Source: Xanthomonas arboricola (lineage in GTDB: Bacteria > Pseudomonadota > Gammaproteobacteria > Xanthomonadales > Xanthomonadaceae). From it: a stretch of DNA of 64,000 bases. The notes under the pieces are model-generated. The model did not search any database and was not told the DNA's origin. It worked only from the letters and a program-made list of their open reading frames with translations. The stretch covers positions 248,001-312,000 of the forward strand of contig NZ_MIGY01000003.1 of assembly GCF_002940665.1 (NCBI RefSeq), in the 5' to 3' direction. Below, piece after piece: positions 9,977 through 19,172 of the stretch. Made by a program: the position numbers and the translations under genes. Position 1 is the first letter of the stretch, and the number at the start of each line of letters is the position of its first letter.

Positions 9977-10990
9977 ATGCGCTTGACCGCCAGTGCGATT
10001 GCCGAACAATTTGGTCTGACCCTCGTCGGTGATGGCGCCATCGAAGTCAGTGGCGTCGCCACCCTGGCGCATGCCGGCGCCGGACAACTGAGCTTCCTGT
10101 CCAATCCACGCTACCGTCCGCAGCTGGGCCAGACGCAGGCCGCAGTGGTGGTCCTGCGCGCCGACGACGCGCAGGACGCACGCGGCACCGCGCTGGTCGC
10201 CAAGGATCCCTATACCGCCTTCGCCAAGATCGCCGCCCTGTTCGACGTGGCGCCGGTGCGCGAGCCGGGCATCCACCCGTCCGCGGCGATCGACCCCAGC
10301 GCACAGGTATCGCCAAACGCACACGTCGGCCCGTTCGTCAGCATCGGTGCGCGCAGCCGCGTGGGCGATGGCTGCGTGATCGGCACCGGCAGCATCATCG
10401 GCGAGGACTGCGTGGTCGATGACGGCAGCGAGCTGCTCGCCCGCGTCACCCTGGTGACCCGGGTGCGCCTGGGCAAGCGCGTACGCATTCATCCAGGTGC
10501 GGTGATCGGCGCCGACGGCTTCGGCCTGGCGATGGATGCCGGCCACTGGATCAAGGTCCCGCAACTGGGCGGCGTGGTGATCGGCGACGATTGCGAGATT
10601 GGCGCCAACACCTGCATCGACCGCGGCGCCCTGGAAGACACCGTGCTGGAAGAGGACGTGCGCGTGGATAACCTGGTGCAGATCGCGCATAACTGCCACA
10701 TCGGCGCACACAGCGCCATCGCCGGCTGCACCGGGATTGCCGGCAGCGCCAGGATCGGCCGTTACTGCCTGCTCGGCGGGCATGTCGGCGTGGTCGGGCA
10801 TCTGGAGATCTGCGACAAGGTGGTGATCACCGGCAAGTCGGTGGTGCGCAATTCCATCCATGCGCCGGGCGAGTATTCGTCCGGGACCCCTCTCACCGAC
10901 AATCGCACGTGGCGCAAGAATGCCGCGCGCTTCAAACAACTCGATGTGCTGGCAAGGCGCATCCTGGCTGTGGGCAAGGAGAAAGAATGA
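9977..10990 (+). CDS. lpxD: UDP-3-O-acylglucosamine N-acyltransferase
   Basis: Third step of lipid A synthesis: transfers a hydroxyacyl chain from acyl-ACP to the amine of UDP-3-O-acylglucosamine. The protein is 337 aa. The N-terminal uridine-binding domain (1-100) includes LSFLSNPRY. A left-handed beta-helix of hexapeptide repeats follows from about residue 100. Catalytic His is H238 in IAHNCHIG. The stop overlaps the fabZ start by an ATGA, so this is the head of the lpxD-fabZ-lpxA-lpxB-rnhB run. Confidence 0.97.
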   Translation: MRLTASAIAEQFGLTLVGDGAIEVSGVATLAHAGAGQLSFLSNPRYRPQLGQTQAAVVVLRADDAQDARGTALVAKDPYTAFAKIAALFDVAPVREPGIHPSAAIDPSAQVSPNAHVGPFVSIGARSRVGDGCVIGTGSIIGEDCVVDDGSELLARVTLVTRVRLGKRVRIHPGAVIGADGFGLAMDAGHWIKVPQLGGVVIGDDCEIGANTCIDRGALEDTVLEEDVRVDNLVQIAHNCHIGAHSAIAGCTGIAGSARIGRYCLLGGHVGVVGHLEICDKVVITGKSVVRNSIHAPGEYSSGTPLTDNRTWRKNAARFKQLDVLARRILAVGKEKE

Positions 10991-11448
10991 GTCACCCCAC
11001 CTACGAGCTGCCGATCGACGTCAACCAGATCCAGACGCTGATTCCGCACCGCTATCCGTTTCTGCTGATCGACAGGGTTGTCGAGCTTGACCTGGATGCC
11101 AAGCGCATCGTCGGGCAGAAGAACGTCAGCATCAACGAGCCATTTTTTCAGGGCCATTTCCCCACCCGCCCGGTGATGCCCGGCGTGCTGATCATCGAGG
11201 CATTGGCGCAGGCCGGTGGCGTGATGACCCAGCTCGGACTGGGACGCGACGCGCTGTCCAAGCTGTTCTACATGGTCAAGGTCGACAACGCCCGCTTCAA
11301 CAAGCAGGTGGTGCCGGGCGACGTGCTCATGCTGGAAGTGCAGATGAAGCGCTTGATCCGCAACATGGGATGCTATTACGGCGAGGCCAAGGTCAACGGC
11401 GAAGTCGTGGCCAGTGCCGAAGTCATGTGCGCCGGCGCCAAGGAATAA
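10987..11448 (+). CDS. fabZ: 3-hydroxyacyl-[ACP] dehydratase FabZ
   Basis: Dehydrates 3-hydroxyacyl-ACP in fatty acid elongation and competes with LpxA/LpxD for the same substrate, which is why it sits between them. The protein is 153 aa with a hotdog fold. IPHRYPFLLIDRV is the N-terminal signature; catalytic H57 lies in FQGHFPTRPVMPG and E71 in IIEALAQ. The start at 10987 overlaps the lpxD stop. A second ATG or GTG start is not needed because the family begins within ten residues of here. Confidence 0.97.
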   Translation: MSHPTYELPIDVNQIQTLIPHRYPFLLIDRVVELDLDAKRIVGQKNVSINEPFFQGHFPTRPVMPGVLIIEALAQAGGVMTQLGLGRDALSKLFYMVKVDNARFNKQVVPGDVLMLEVQMKRLIRNMGCYYGEAKVNGEVVASAEVMCAGAKE

Positions 11449-11471
11449 TCCGTTTTTGGAGGTGAGACACG

Positions 11472-12263
11472 ATGCGTGATCAAGCACCCTTGATTCATCC
11501 CACCGCCGTCATCGATCCGGCGGCGCAACTGGCCAGCGATGTGCGCGTGGGCGCGTTTTCGTTGATCGGCGCCGATGTGCAGATCGATGCGGGCACCGAG
11601 GTGGGGCCGCATTGCTCGATCCACGGCCCGACCCGCATCGGCCGCAACAACCGCTTCATCGGCCACGCCGCGATCGGCGGCGAACCGCAGGACAAGAAAT
11701 ACGCCGGCGAGCGCACCGAGCTGGTGATCGGCAACGGCAACGTGATCCGCGAATTCGTCACCATCAATCGCGGCACCGGCGGCGGTGGCGGCATCACCGT
11801 GGTCGGCGACGACAACTGGATGCTGGCCTACACCCACGTGGCGCACGACTGCCATGTCGGCAACCACTGCGTGTTTTCCAACAACACCACGCTGGCCGGC
11901 CATGTCAGCGTGGGCGACTACGTGATCATCAGCGGCTTTGCCGGTGCGCATCAGTTCTGCCGGATCGGCGCGCATGCCTTCCTGGGCATGGGTGCGCTGA
12001 CCAACGGCGACGTCCCACCGTTCACCATGGTCGGCAGCGAATCGCTGGGCCGCCCGCGCGGCATCAACAGCGAAGGGCTCAAGCGGCGCGGCTTCGATGC
12101 CGAGCGCATCACCGCGATCAAGCGCGCCTACCGCACGCTGTACGTCGCCGGCCTGCCGCTGGCCGAAGCCAAGCTGCAGCTGGCCGAACAGGCCAAGAGC
12201 AGCGAGGACGTGCGCGGGCTGCTCGCGTTCATTGAGGCGGCGGAAAGGCCGTTGTTGCGATGA
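11472..12263 (+). CDS. lpxA: UDP-N-acetylglucosamine acyltransferase
   Basis: First committed step of lipid A synthesis: O-acylation of UDP-GlcNAc from 3-hydroxyacyl-ACP. The protein is 263 aa, a trimeric left-handed beta-helix with repeated hexapeptides through residue ~190 and a helical C-terminus. H125 in [10 protein letters not shown] corresponds in position to the catalytic His of the family; H122 is also conserved. A TTTTTGGAGGTGAG run supplies a strong ribosome-binding site before ATG 11472. Its stop overlaps the lpxB start (ATGA 12260-12263). Confidence 0.97.
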   Translation: MRDQAPLIHPTAVIDPAAQLASDVRVGAFSLIGADVQIDAGTEVGPHCSIHGPTRIGRNNRFIGHAAIGGEPQDKKYAGERTELVIGNGNVIREFVTINRGTGGGGGITVVGDDNWMLAYTHVAHDCHVGNHCVFSNNTTLAGHVSVGDYVIISGFAGAHQFCRIGAHAFLGMGALTNGDVPPFTMVGSESLGRPRGINSEGLKRRGFDAERITAIKRAYRTLYVAGLPLAEAKLQLAEQAKSSEDVRGLLAFIEAAERPLLR

Positions 12264-13579
12264 GGGAAATTGGGAATCGGGAATCGGGAATCGATGCAGG
12301 CGCGCACGCTGACGCGCCTGCCGCCGGCCCATCGCCAGCACTTCCGATTCCCCATTCTCCATTGCCGATTCCCAGCGCGCAAACGCGCGCCCCACGCATC
12401 GCGCTGATCGCTGGCGAAGCCTCCGGCGACATCCTGGGTGCAGGGTTGATCGACCAGCTGCGTCGCCGCTATCCGGCTGCCGAGTTCGTCGGCATCGGTG
12501 GCGATGCGATGCGTGGTGCCGGCTGCCAGACCTGGTTCGATGCCAGCGAGCTGGCGGTGATGGGGCTGACCGAAGTACTGCAGCATCTGCCGCGGCTGCT
12601 GAAGCTGCGCCGCGCCTTCCGCGAGCGGGTGCTGGCGTGGAAGCCGGACGTGTTCATCGGCATCGACGCGCCCGATTTCAATCTGTCGGTCGAACGCTGG
12701 CTCAAGCAGCGTGGCGTGCGCACCGTGCATTACGTCAGCCCGTCGGTGTGGGCATGGCGCGAGAAGCGTGCGGAGAAGATCGGCGCCAGCGCCGACCTGG
12801 TGCTGTGCCTGTTTCCGATGGAACCGCCAATCTACGCCAGGCACGGCATCGATGCGCGGTTTGTCGGCCACCCGATGGCCGACGACATCGCCTACCAGGC
12901 CGATCGCGACGCCGCGCGCGCCAAACTGGGCCTGTCCGCCTCCAGCACCGTGCTGGCGGTGTTGCCCGGCAGCCGGCACGGCGAAATCAGCAAGCTCGGC
13001 GATACGTTCTTCCAGGCTGCCTGGCTGGTGTCCGAGCACCTGTCCAACCTGCACGTGCTGGTACCGGCAGCCAATCCTGGCTGCAAGCAGCTGCTGGCCG
13101 AGCAGTTGTCGCGTTCGTCGCTGCCGGTGCTGCGTTCGCACCTGCTCGAGGGCCAGGCGCGCACCGCGATGCTGGCCGCCGACGTGGTGCTGCTGGCGTC
13201 GGGCACCGCGACGCTGGAGGCGATGCTGGTCAAGCGCCCGATGGTGGTCGGCTACAAGGTCGCCCCGCTCACCTACCGCATCGTCAAGACGCTGGGCCTG
13301 CTCAAGGTCAACCGCTACGCATTGCCCAACATCCTGGCCAACGACGACCTCGCCCCCGAGCTGATGCAGGACGACTGCACGCCGGAACGCCTGTGCGTGG
13401 CCCTGCTGGACTGGTTCAAGCAACCGGAAAAAGTCGCCGCCCTGCAGCCGCGCTATCTCGCCCTGCACGCGCAACTGCGCCGCGACGCGTCGGCGCGCGC
13501 GGCCGACGCGGTGGCTGAGCTGCTGACGCAGCTGGAATCGGGAATCGGGAGTGGGGAATCGGCAGGAGCTGGGTCGTGA
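12260..13579 (+). CDS. lpxB: Lipid-A-disaccharide synthase, repeat-extended at both ends
   Basis: Peripheral-membrane GT19 glycosyltransferase joining UDP-diacylglucosamine and lipid X. The 439-aa product has the expected [16 protein letters not shown] core start, but only after ~45 extra residues ([10 protein letters not shown]...[12 protein letters not shown]) encoded by GGGAATC-type repeats and their complement at 12264-12373. The C-terminus likewise ends in repeat-encoded [12 protein letters not shown]. No in-frame ATG or GTG lies between 12260 and the conserved core, so translation from the ATG overlapping lpxA is the natural reading. The enzyme core ([39 protein letters not shown]) is intact. 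Confidence 0.93.
   Translation: MREIGNRESGIDAGAHADAPAAGPSPALPIPHSPLPIPSAQTRAPRIALIAGEASGDILGAGLIDQLRRRYPAAEFVGIGGDAMRGAGCQTWFDASELAVMGLTEVLQHLPRLLKLRRAFRERVLAWKPDVFIGIDAPDFNLSVERWLKQRGVRTVHYVSPSVWAWREKRAEKIGASADLVLCLFPMEPPIYARHGIDARFVGHPMADDIAYQADRDAARAKLGLSASSTVLAVLPGSRHGEISKLGDTFFQAAWLVSEHLSNLHVLVPAANPGCKQLLAEQLSRSSLPVLRSHLLEGQARTAMLAADVVLLASGTATLEAMLVKRPMVVGYKVAPLTYRIVKTLGLLKVNRYALPNILANDDLAPELMQDDCTPERLCVALLDWFKQPEKVAALQPRYLALHAQLRRDASARAADAVAELLTQLESGIGSGESAGAGS
12264..12293 (+). repeat. GGGAATC-type repeat, G-rich arm (inside lpxB)
   Basis: Three near-identical GGGAATC heptads directly after the lpxB start codon, read in frame as IGNRESGI. It pairs with the C-rich arm at 12343-12373 across a spacer of about 50 bases. 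Confidence 0.85.
12343..12373 (+). repeat. GGGAATC-type repeat, C-rich arm (inside lpxB)
   Basis: GATTCCC heptads, the complement of the arm at 12264-12293, read in frame as [12 protein letters not shown]. Together the two arms form an inverted repeat within the lpxB reading frame before the conserved enzyme core. Confidence 0.8.
13533..13561 (+). repeat. GGGAATC-type repeat, G-rich arm (3' end of lpxB)
   Basis: GGAATCGGGAATCGGGAG heptads encode the last [10 protein letters not shown] residues of LpxB. It pairs with the C-rich arm at 13638-13664 inside rnhB. Confidence 0.85.
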
Positions 13580-14301
13580 AGCGCTTGACTTCCCACGGTA
13601 CCGTTATGGCTCCGACCAGGCAGGACACGCTTTTTCACGATTCCCGATTCCCGATTCCCGATTCGCGGTTGATCGCCGGTGTCGACGAGGCCGGCCGCGG
13701 CCCGCTCGCCGGGCCGGTGGCGGTGGCGGCGGTGGTGTTCGACCCGAGCAAGCCGCGCATCAACGGGCTGGACGATTCCAAGCAGCTGAGCGCGCAGCGG
13801 CGCGAGCAGTTGTACGCGCGCATCGTCGAGCGGGCGCTGGCGTGGTCGGTGGTACTGATCGACAGCGAGGAGATCGACCGCATCAACATCTACCAGGCGA
13901 CCATGCTGGGCATGCGGCGTGCGGTGGAAGGCGTGGCGCATGTGGCCGGGTTCGCGCGCATCGACGGCAACCGGGTGCCCAAGGGCCTGCCCTGCCCGGC
14001 CGAGGCCTTGATCGGCGGCGACGCGCTCGATCGCGCCATCATGGCCGCCTCGATCGTGGCCAAGGTCACCCGCGACCGCCTGATGCACGAGCTGCACGCC
14101 CGACACCCCGAATACCGCTTCGACCAGCACAAGGGCTACGCCACGCCGGTGCATCTGGCCGCGCTGCGCAGCCACGGGCCGTGCCCGCAGCACCGCCGCA
14201 GCTTCGCCCCGGTGCGGCGTGCGCTGGGAATGGAGGCGTCGCAGTCGCAGTGGGACGTGCCCTGCGCGGCGCCGGCCGATGACCTGCTGCTGGCCGACTG
14301 A
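13576..14301 (+). CDS. rnhB: Ribonuclease HII, N-terminus extended by repeat
   Basis: Cuts the RNA strand of RNA-DNA hybrids and removes single misincorporated ribonucleotides. The protein is 241 aa from a GTG at 13576 that overlaps the lpxB stop; ATG at 13606 is an alternative start. The enzyme core begins at residue 33 with [15 protein letters not shown], containing catalytic D37 and E38. [18 protein letters not shown] and HKGYATPVH complete the active-site region. Residues 21-31 ([11 protein letters not shown]) come from a C-rich GATTCCC repeat, not from the RNase fold. Confidence 0.93.
   Translation: MKRLTSHGTVMAPTRQDTLFHDSRFPIPDSRLIAGVDEAGRGPLAGPVAVAAVVFDPSKPRINGLDDSKQLSAQRREQLYARIVERALAWSVVLIDSEEIDRINIYQATMLGMRRAVEGVAHVAGFARIDGNRVPKGLPCPAEALIGGDALDRAIMAASIVAKVTRDRLMHELHARHPEYRFDQHKGYATPVHLAALRSHGPCPQHRRSFAPVRRALGMEASQSQWDVPCAAPADDLLLAD
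13638..13664 (+). repeat. GGGAATC-type repeat, C-rich arm (5' part of rnhB)
   Basis: Four GATTCCC heptads, read in frame as [10 protein letters not shown] just before the RNase HII core. This is the downstream partner of the arm at 13533-13561, 76 bases apart. Confidence 0.85.
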
Positions 14302-14530
14302 GCGACCGCAATTCAGGCCGAGCTAGCCCGGTAATGGCGCAAGCATCCATGCGCGCGGATGCGACCGGCTCGGCCACGGCGTCGAGCGAGTCCGCACGCG
14401 CAGCCCCAGGTGGCCCCGATCCGCGCAATCGCCCCCGCCGCACTGCACGCAGCTAGCCGAAGCCTGAATCGGCCGCACCGCCCAGCCCCCGTGGCAGCTG
14501 GCCGCGGCCCTGCGCCGATGCTGTCAAGCC

Positions 14531-14559
14531 TTGTTCGACCCGACCACGCTCGCTACCCT
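14531..14559 (+). promoter_or_regulatory. weak candidate promoter for dnaE
   Basis: TTGTTC and TACCCT are 17 bases apart and end 24 bases before the dnaE ATG. Each hexamer matches only half of the sigma-70 consensus. The 282-base gap before dnaE otherwise shows no gene. Confidence 0.25.
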
Positions 14560-14583
14560 GACCACGCATTATTCCGGTCTCGC

Positions 14584-17500
14584 ATGTCCACTTCCCGCTT
14601 CGTCCATCTGCACGTCCACACCGAGTTCTCGCTGGCGGATTCCACCATCCGCGTGCCCGAGAAACCGGATCAGGCTGACCCGAAAAAGGCCAAGCAGGCC
14701 AACCTGCTGAGCCGGGCGGTCGAGCTCGACATGCCCGCACTGGCAGTCACCGACCTCAACAACCTGTTCGCGCTGGTCAAGTTCTACAAGGCCGCCGAAG
14801 GCGTGGGCATCAAGCCGATCGCCGGCGCCGACGTGATGATCGCCACCCCGGACATGCCGCCCTGGCGCATGACCCTGCTGTGCCGCGACCGCGAAGGTTA
14901 CCTGAGCCTGTCGCGCCTGCTGACCCGCGCCTGGATGGAAGGCCACCGCCCCGAAGGCGGCGTGGCGATCCACCCGGAGTGGCTGCAGAGCGGCCACGCC
15001 AACCTGTTCGCCCTGGCCGGGCGCGACAGCCTGGCCGGACGCCTGTTCGGCGAAGGCCGCGCCGATCTGGCCGAGCAGCAGCTGGCCGACTGGCAGCGCG
15101 TGTTCGGCGACGGCCTGCACCTGGAACTGACCCGCACCGGGCGCGAGGGCGAAGAACGCTTCAACCAGTTCGCGCTGCATGCGGCGGGTGTGCGCGGCCT
15201 GCCGGTGGTGGCCAGCAACGATGTGCGCTTCCTGTACGCCAGCGACTTCGATGCGCACGAGGCGCGTGTATGCATTTCCTCGGGCCGCGTGCTCGACGAT
15301 CCCAAACGCCCGCGCGAGTACAGCGACCAGCAGTACCTGAAGTCCGGCGACGAAATGGCCGCGCTGTTCGCCGACGTGCCCGATGCGATCGACAACACGC
15401 TGGCGCTGGCGCAGCGCTGCAACATCGAGATGCGCCTGGGCACCTACTTCCTGCCCGCCTACCCGGTGCCCGAAGACGAGACGCTGGACAGCTGGATCCG
15501 CAGCCAGTCGCGCGATGGTCTGGCCGCGCGCCTGGAAAAGAACCCGATCGCGCCCGGCAAGACCCGCCAGGACTATGTCGACCGGCTGGAATTCGAGCTG
15601 GACACCATCATCAAGATGGGCTTCCCCGGCTACTTCCTGATCGTGGCCGACTTCATCCAGTGGGGCAAGCACCAGGGCATTCCGATCGGCCCGGGCCGCG
15701 GTTCCGGTGCCGGCTCGCTGGTGGCGTGGGCACTGCAGATCACCGACCTGGATCCGCTGCCGTACAACCTGCTGTTCGAGCGCTTCCTCAATCCCGAACG
15801 CGTGTCGATGCCCGACTTCGACATCGACTTCTGCATGGATCGCCGCGACGAGGTGATCGACTATGTGGCGCGCAAGTACGGGCGCGAACGGGTCAGCCAG
15901 ATCATCACCTACGGCACAATGGCGGCCAAGGCGGTGGTGCGCGACGCAGGGCGTGTGCTCGGCTTCAGCTACGGTCTTGTCGACAGCGTCGCCAAGCTGA
16001 TTCCCAACATCCTGGGCATCACGCTCAAGGATGCGATGGGCGAAGGCAAGGACTCGGAGATGGCCTCGCCAGACCTGATCCAGCGCTATCAGGTCGAAGA
16101 CGACGTGCGCGACCTGATGGATCTGGCCCGTCAGCTCGAAGACCTCACCCGCAACGCCGGCAAGCACGCCGGCGGCGTGGTGATCGCGCCGGAGCCGCTC
16201 TCCGAGTTCTGCCCGCTGTTCGCCGAACACGACGAAGACGGGCGCGGCAAGAATCAGGTCACCCAGTTCGACAAGGACGATGTTGAAGCGGTCGGCCTGG
16301 TGAAGTTCGACTTCCTCGGCCTGCGCACGCTGACCATCATCGACTGGGCGGTCAAGGCGATCAACGTGCGCCATGCGCGCGCCGGCATCGACCCGGTCGA
16401 CATCACCGCCATTCCGCTCGACGACGTGCCCACCTATAAGGGCGTGTTCGCCTCGGGCAATACCGGCGCGGTGTTCCAGTTCGAATCCTCGGGCATGCGC
16501 CGCCTGCTCAAGGACGCCCGCCCGGACCGCTTCGAAGACCTGATCGCGCTGGTATCGCTGTACCGCCCCGGCCCGATGGACCTGATCCCGGACTTCAACG
16601 CCCGTAAACACGGCCAGCAGGAGATCGTCTACCCGGATCCGCGCACCGAGGCCATCCTGAAGGACACCTACGGCATCATGGTGTACCAGGAGCAGGTCAT
16701 GCAGATGGCGCAGATCGTCGGCGACTACTCGCTGGGCGGCGCCGACCTGCTGCGCCGCGCGATGGGCAAGAAGGTGCCGGCCGAGATGGCCAAGCACCGC
16801 GAGATCTTCCGCGAGGGCGCGGCCAAGGGCGGGGTGAGCGCGGCCAAGGCCGACGAGATCTTCGACCTGATGGAGAAGTTCGCCGGCTACGGCTTCAACA
16901 AGTCGCACGCCGCCGCCTACGCACTGGTCAGCTACCAGACCGCATGGCTGAAACGGCATTACCCGGCCGAATTCATGGCCGCGACGCTGTCCTCGGACAT
17001 GGACAACACCGACAAGGTGGTGGGCTTTCTCGATGAGGTGCGCAATCTCGGCCTGACCGTCAAACCGCCGCGCGTCAACGAGTCGGCCTACATGTTCGAG
17101 GCCGCCAGCCCGGACACGATTCAGTACGGCCTGGGCGCGATCAAGGGCGTCGGCCAGGGCGCCTGCGAGGCGATCGTCGAAGAACGCCAGCGCGGCGGCC
17201 CCTACACCACGTTGCTGGATTTCTGCACGCGCGTGGGCACCGCCAAGCTCAACCGGCGCACGCTGGAAGCGATGATCAACGCGGGGGCGATGGACGGGCT
17301 GGGCAAGAACCGCGCCTCGCTGATGCTGCAGCTGCCGGAAGTGGTCAAGGCCACCGAGCAGTTGGCACGCGAGCGCGCCTCGGGCCAGAACTCGCTGTTC
17401 GGCGGCCCGGACCCGAGTGCGCCGGCGTTGCGTCTGGACCTGCCCGAAGGCAAGGAGTGGCCGCTGGGCCAGTTGCTCACCGGCGAGCGCGAAACGCTGG

Positions 17501-18171
17501 GCTTCTATCTCAGCGGTCACCCGTTCGACCCGCACCGCGACGAAGTGCGCGAACTGGTCGGCTGCGACCTGGGCTCGCTGGAGAAGATCCTCGCCTCGCA
17601 ACAACGTGGCGGCGGTGGCGGCGATGGCGAAAAACGCGCCTGGCGCCCGGAAGTCAGCGCGATCCTGGCCGGCCAGGTGATCGGGGTGCGGCGCAAGGGC
17701 GACAGCCAGGTGTTCGTGCAGCTCGAAGACGGCCGTGGTCGGGTCGAATGTAGCGCGTTCTCCGACGCGATGGCCGAGTTTGGGCATCTGCTCACCCGCG
17801 ACCGCATCCTGATCGTCAAGGGCGGCCTACGCGAGGACGAATTCAACGGCGGCTACAGCCTGCGCATCCGCCAATGCTGGGACTACGAACAGATCTGCGC
17901 CGACCACGCGCAGCGCCTGTCGCTGCGCCTGGATCTGCGCGAAAAGCAGGCCTGGAAACGCATCGACGCCTTGCTGGCCAAGCACCGCCCCGGCAAGACC
18001 CCCCTGCGCCTGGACCTGCTGCTGCGCGCCTCCACCGGCGGCGTGGCCGGCATGCTCGACCTCAACGGCAGCCACTCGGTGCGCCTGGACCAGCAACTGC
18101 TCGACGGCCTGCGCGCCGACCCGGCGGTGCGCACGCTCAAGGTCAAGTACAACCCGCCGTGGGCGAACTGA
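14584..18171 (+). CDS. dnaE: DNA polymerase III subunit alpha
   Basis: Catalytic subunit of the replicative polymerase. The protein is 1195 aa. The N-terminal PHP domain starts with FVHLHVHTEFSLADS. The C-family polymerase core carries the catalytic PDFDIDF motif with D411, D413 and D415. The AYALVSYQTAWLKRHYPAEF block, a helix-hairpin-helix region and an OB fold with VIGVRRKG follow. ATG 14584 is used because homology starts at once; the frame is open further upstream, but that part has no family counterpart. It lies downstream of rnhB, as in E. coli. Confidence 0.97.
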   Translation: MSTSRFVHLHVHTEFSLADSTIRVPEKPDQADPKKAKQANLLSRAVELDMPALAVTDLNNLFALVKFYKAAEGVGIKPIAGADVMIATPDMPPWRMTLLCRDREGYLSLSRLLTRAWMEGHRPEGGVAIHPEWLQSGHANLFALAGRDSLAGRLFGEGRADLAEQQLADWQRVFGDGLHLELTRTGREGEERFNQFALHAAGVRGLPVVASNDVRFLYASDFDAHEARVCISSGRVLDDPKRPREYSDQQYLKSGDEMAALFADVPDAIDNTLALAQRCNIEMRLGTYFLPAYPVPEDETLDSWIRSQSRDGLAARLEKNPIAPGKTRQDYVDRLEFELDTIIKMGFPGYFLIVADFIQWGKHQGIPIGPGRGSGAGSLVAWALQITDLDPLPYNLLFERFLNPERVSMPDFDIDFCMDRRDEVIDYVARKYGRERVSQIITYGTMAAKAVVRDAGRVLGFSYGLVDSVAKLIPNILGITLKDAMGEGKDSEMASPDLIQRYQVEDDVRDLMDLARQLEDLTRNAGKHAGGVVIAPEPLSEFCPLFAEHDEDGRGKNQVTQFDKDDVEAVGLVKFDFLGLRTLTIIDWAVKAINVRHARAGIDPVDITAIPLDDVPTYKGVFASGNTGAVFQFESSGMRRLLKDARPDRFEDLIALVSLYRPGPMDLIPDFNARKHGQQEIVYPDPRTEAILKDTYGIMVYQEQVMQMAQIVGDYSLGGADLLRRAMGKKVPAEMAKHREIFREGAAKGGVSAAKADEIFDLMEKFAGYGFNKSHAAAYALVSYQTAWLKRHYPAEFMAATLSSDMDNTDKVVGFLDEVRNLGLTVKPPRVNESAYMFEAASPDTIQYGLGAIKGVGQGACEAIVEERQRGGPYTTLLDFCTRVGTAKLNRRTLEAMINAGAMDGLGKNRASLMLQLPEVVKATEQLARERASGQNSLFGGPDPSAPALRLDLPEGKEWPLGQLLTGERETLGFYLSGHPFDPHRDEVRELVGCDLGSLEKILASQQRGGGGGDGEKRAWRPEVSAILAGQVIGVRRKGDSQVFVQLEDGRGRVECSAFSDAMAEFGHLLTRDRILIVKGGLREDEFNGGYSLRIRQCWDYEQICADHAQRLSLRLDLREKQAWKRIDALLAKHRPGKTPLRLDLLLRASTGGVAGMLDLNGSHSVRLDQQLLDGLRADPAVRTLKVKYNPPWAN

Positions 18172-18227
18172 CGCGCCACCCGCCGCCGCCCCGCTCCGTT
18201 TTCACCGCAACGATCGAGTCCTGTCCC

Positions 18228-19091
18228 ATGCGTTTTCCGTTCCTGCTCTCGTGCATGCTGCTGCTGGCCGCCTGCGGCAAGAGCCCGCAGACCTTCCACT
18301 TCGACAACCCGACTGGGCAGCCGCTGGCGCTGCAGGTGGACGGAAAGGCCCACCGCATCCCGGCGCACGCGGAGCTGGCGCTGGAGCTGGCGCCGGGCGC
18401 GCATACGCTGCAGAGCGCGCAGCTCGGGCGCGTGCCCTTCATCGTCTACGCCGACCACGACGGCGCACTGGTCAACCCGACCCTGTCCGACTACTACCTG
18501 GTCGACGAGGTCTACTGGACCGACCGCGCCCAGGCGGTCGAATTCAAAGGCGACGCCAAGGTCCAGGTGCAGGGCGTGGAGCTGACCGGCCGCTACGGCC
18601 AGGTCGATGACCTGTTCATCGCCAAGGACTGGGATTTCGATGTGCACACGCCGTTCCCGGAGACCGCCAGCGGCCAGGTCGACGGCAGCGGCGGCCGCCG
18701 CTTCCGCAAGATCTTCGCTGAAGACGCGTTCGTGGCGTACTTCGAGAGCACCCGGGGCGAGCCCGGCTACGTCGCCGCGCGGCGGCCGGCCGACTGGCAC
18801 GCCCCGGCGCGCACGCCGACGCCGGACGCCGCCCGGCTGCCGCCGCTGGCGCCGGTGTTCGAGGCGCACGCCGGGCCGCTGCGCAAGCTGGTGGACGACT
18901 ACCTGCACGCGACCGACCCAGCCGAACAGCGCCGCCTGCGCAAGCTGTACGTGCGTACCCAGATAGATTTCACCCATGCCACCGCCAGCCTGGGATCGCG
19001 CCTGCCGGTGATCGAGAACAAACGCCTGAACGACTTCGTCGGTGGCGTCAGCCGGATCATGAGCAGCGCCGCGCTGGTGCCGTCGCGCTGA
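18228..19091 (+). CDS. Predicted lipoprotein of unknown function
   Basis: A 287-aa protein with a type II signal sequence: hydrophobic stretch then lipobox LAAC with the acylated Cys at residue 16, followed by G, K. The mature part is rich in short beta-like segments and Asp/Glu, with no motif I can assign. It lies 56 bases after dnaE and 81 before accA, interrupting the usual dnaE-accA pair. It is probably anchored in the outer membrane, since no Asp follows the Cys. Function unknown; it could be transcribed with dnaE. Confidence 0.8.
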   Translation: MRFPFLLSCMLLLAACGKSPQTFHFDNPTGQPLALQVDGKAHRIPAHAELALELAPGAHTLQSAQLGRVPFIVYADHDGALVNPTLSDYYLVDEVYWTDRAQAVEFKGDAKVQVQGVELTGRYGQVDDLFIAKDWDFDVHTPFPETASGQVDGSGGRRFRKIFAEDAFVAYFESTRGEPGYVAARRPADWHAPARTPTPDAARLPPLAPVFEAHAGPLRKLVDDYLHATDPAEQRRLRKLYVRTQIDFTHATASLGSRLPVIENKRLNDFVGGVSRIMSSAALVPSR

Positions 19092-19138
19092 GCGCTTCGA
19101 CCGGACGGACGCGTACGGGCCGCACCCCGGCATTCGGC

Positions 19139-19144
19139 TACACT
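19139..19144 (+). promoter_or_regulatory. candidate -10 box for accA
   Basis: TACACT in the context CGGCTACACTCC lies 28 bases before the accA ATG. No good -35 box is visible at standard spacing, so this is a weak suggestion only. Confidence 0.3.
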
Positions 19145-19172
19145 CCCCGCCTTACGTTGACGACACCACTGC

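Noticed and set aside
16478..16492. TTCGAATCC resembling a tRNA T-loop
   Set aside because: It lies inside the dnaE coding frame and no cloverleaf can be drawn around it; no tRNA was found in the window.
14569..17787. Open minus-strand frame of about 1070 codons antisense to dnaE
   Set aside because: It is a mirror of codon bias in a GC-rich gene: composition is low-complexity (His, Arg, Ala, Gln rich), no motif is seen, and dnaE on the other strand is unmistakable.
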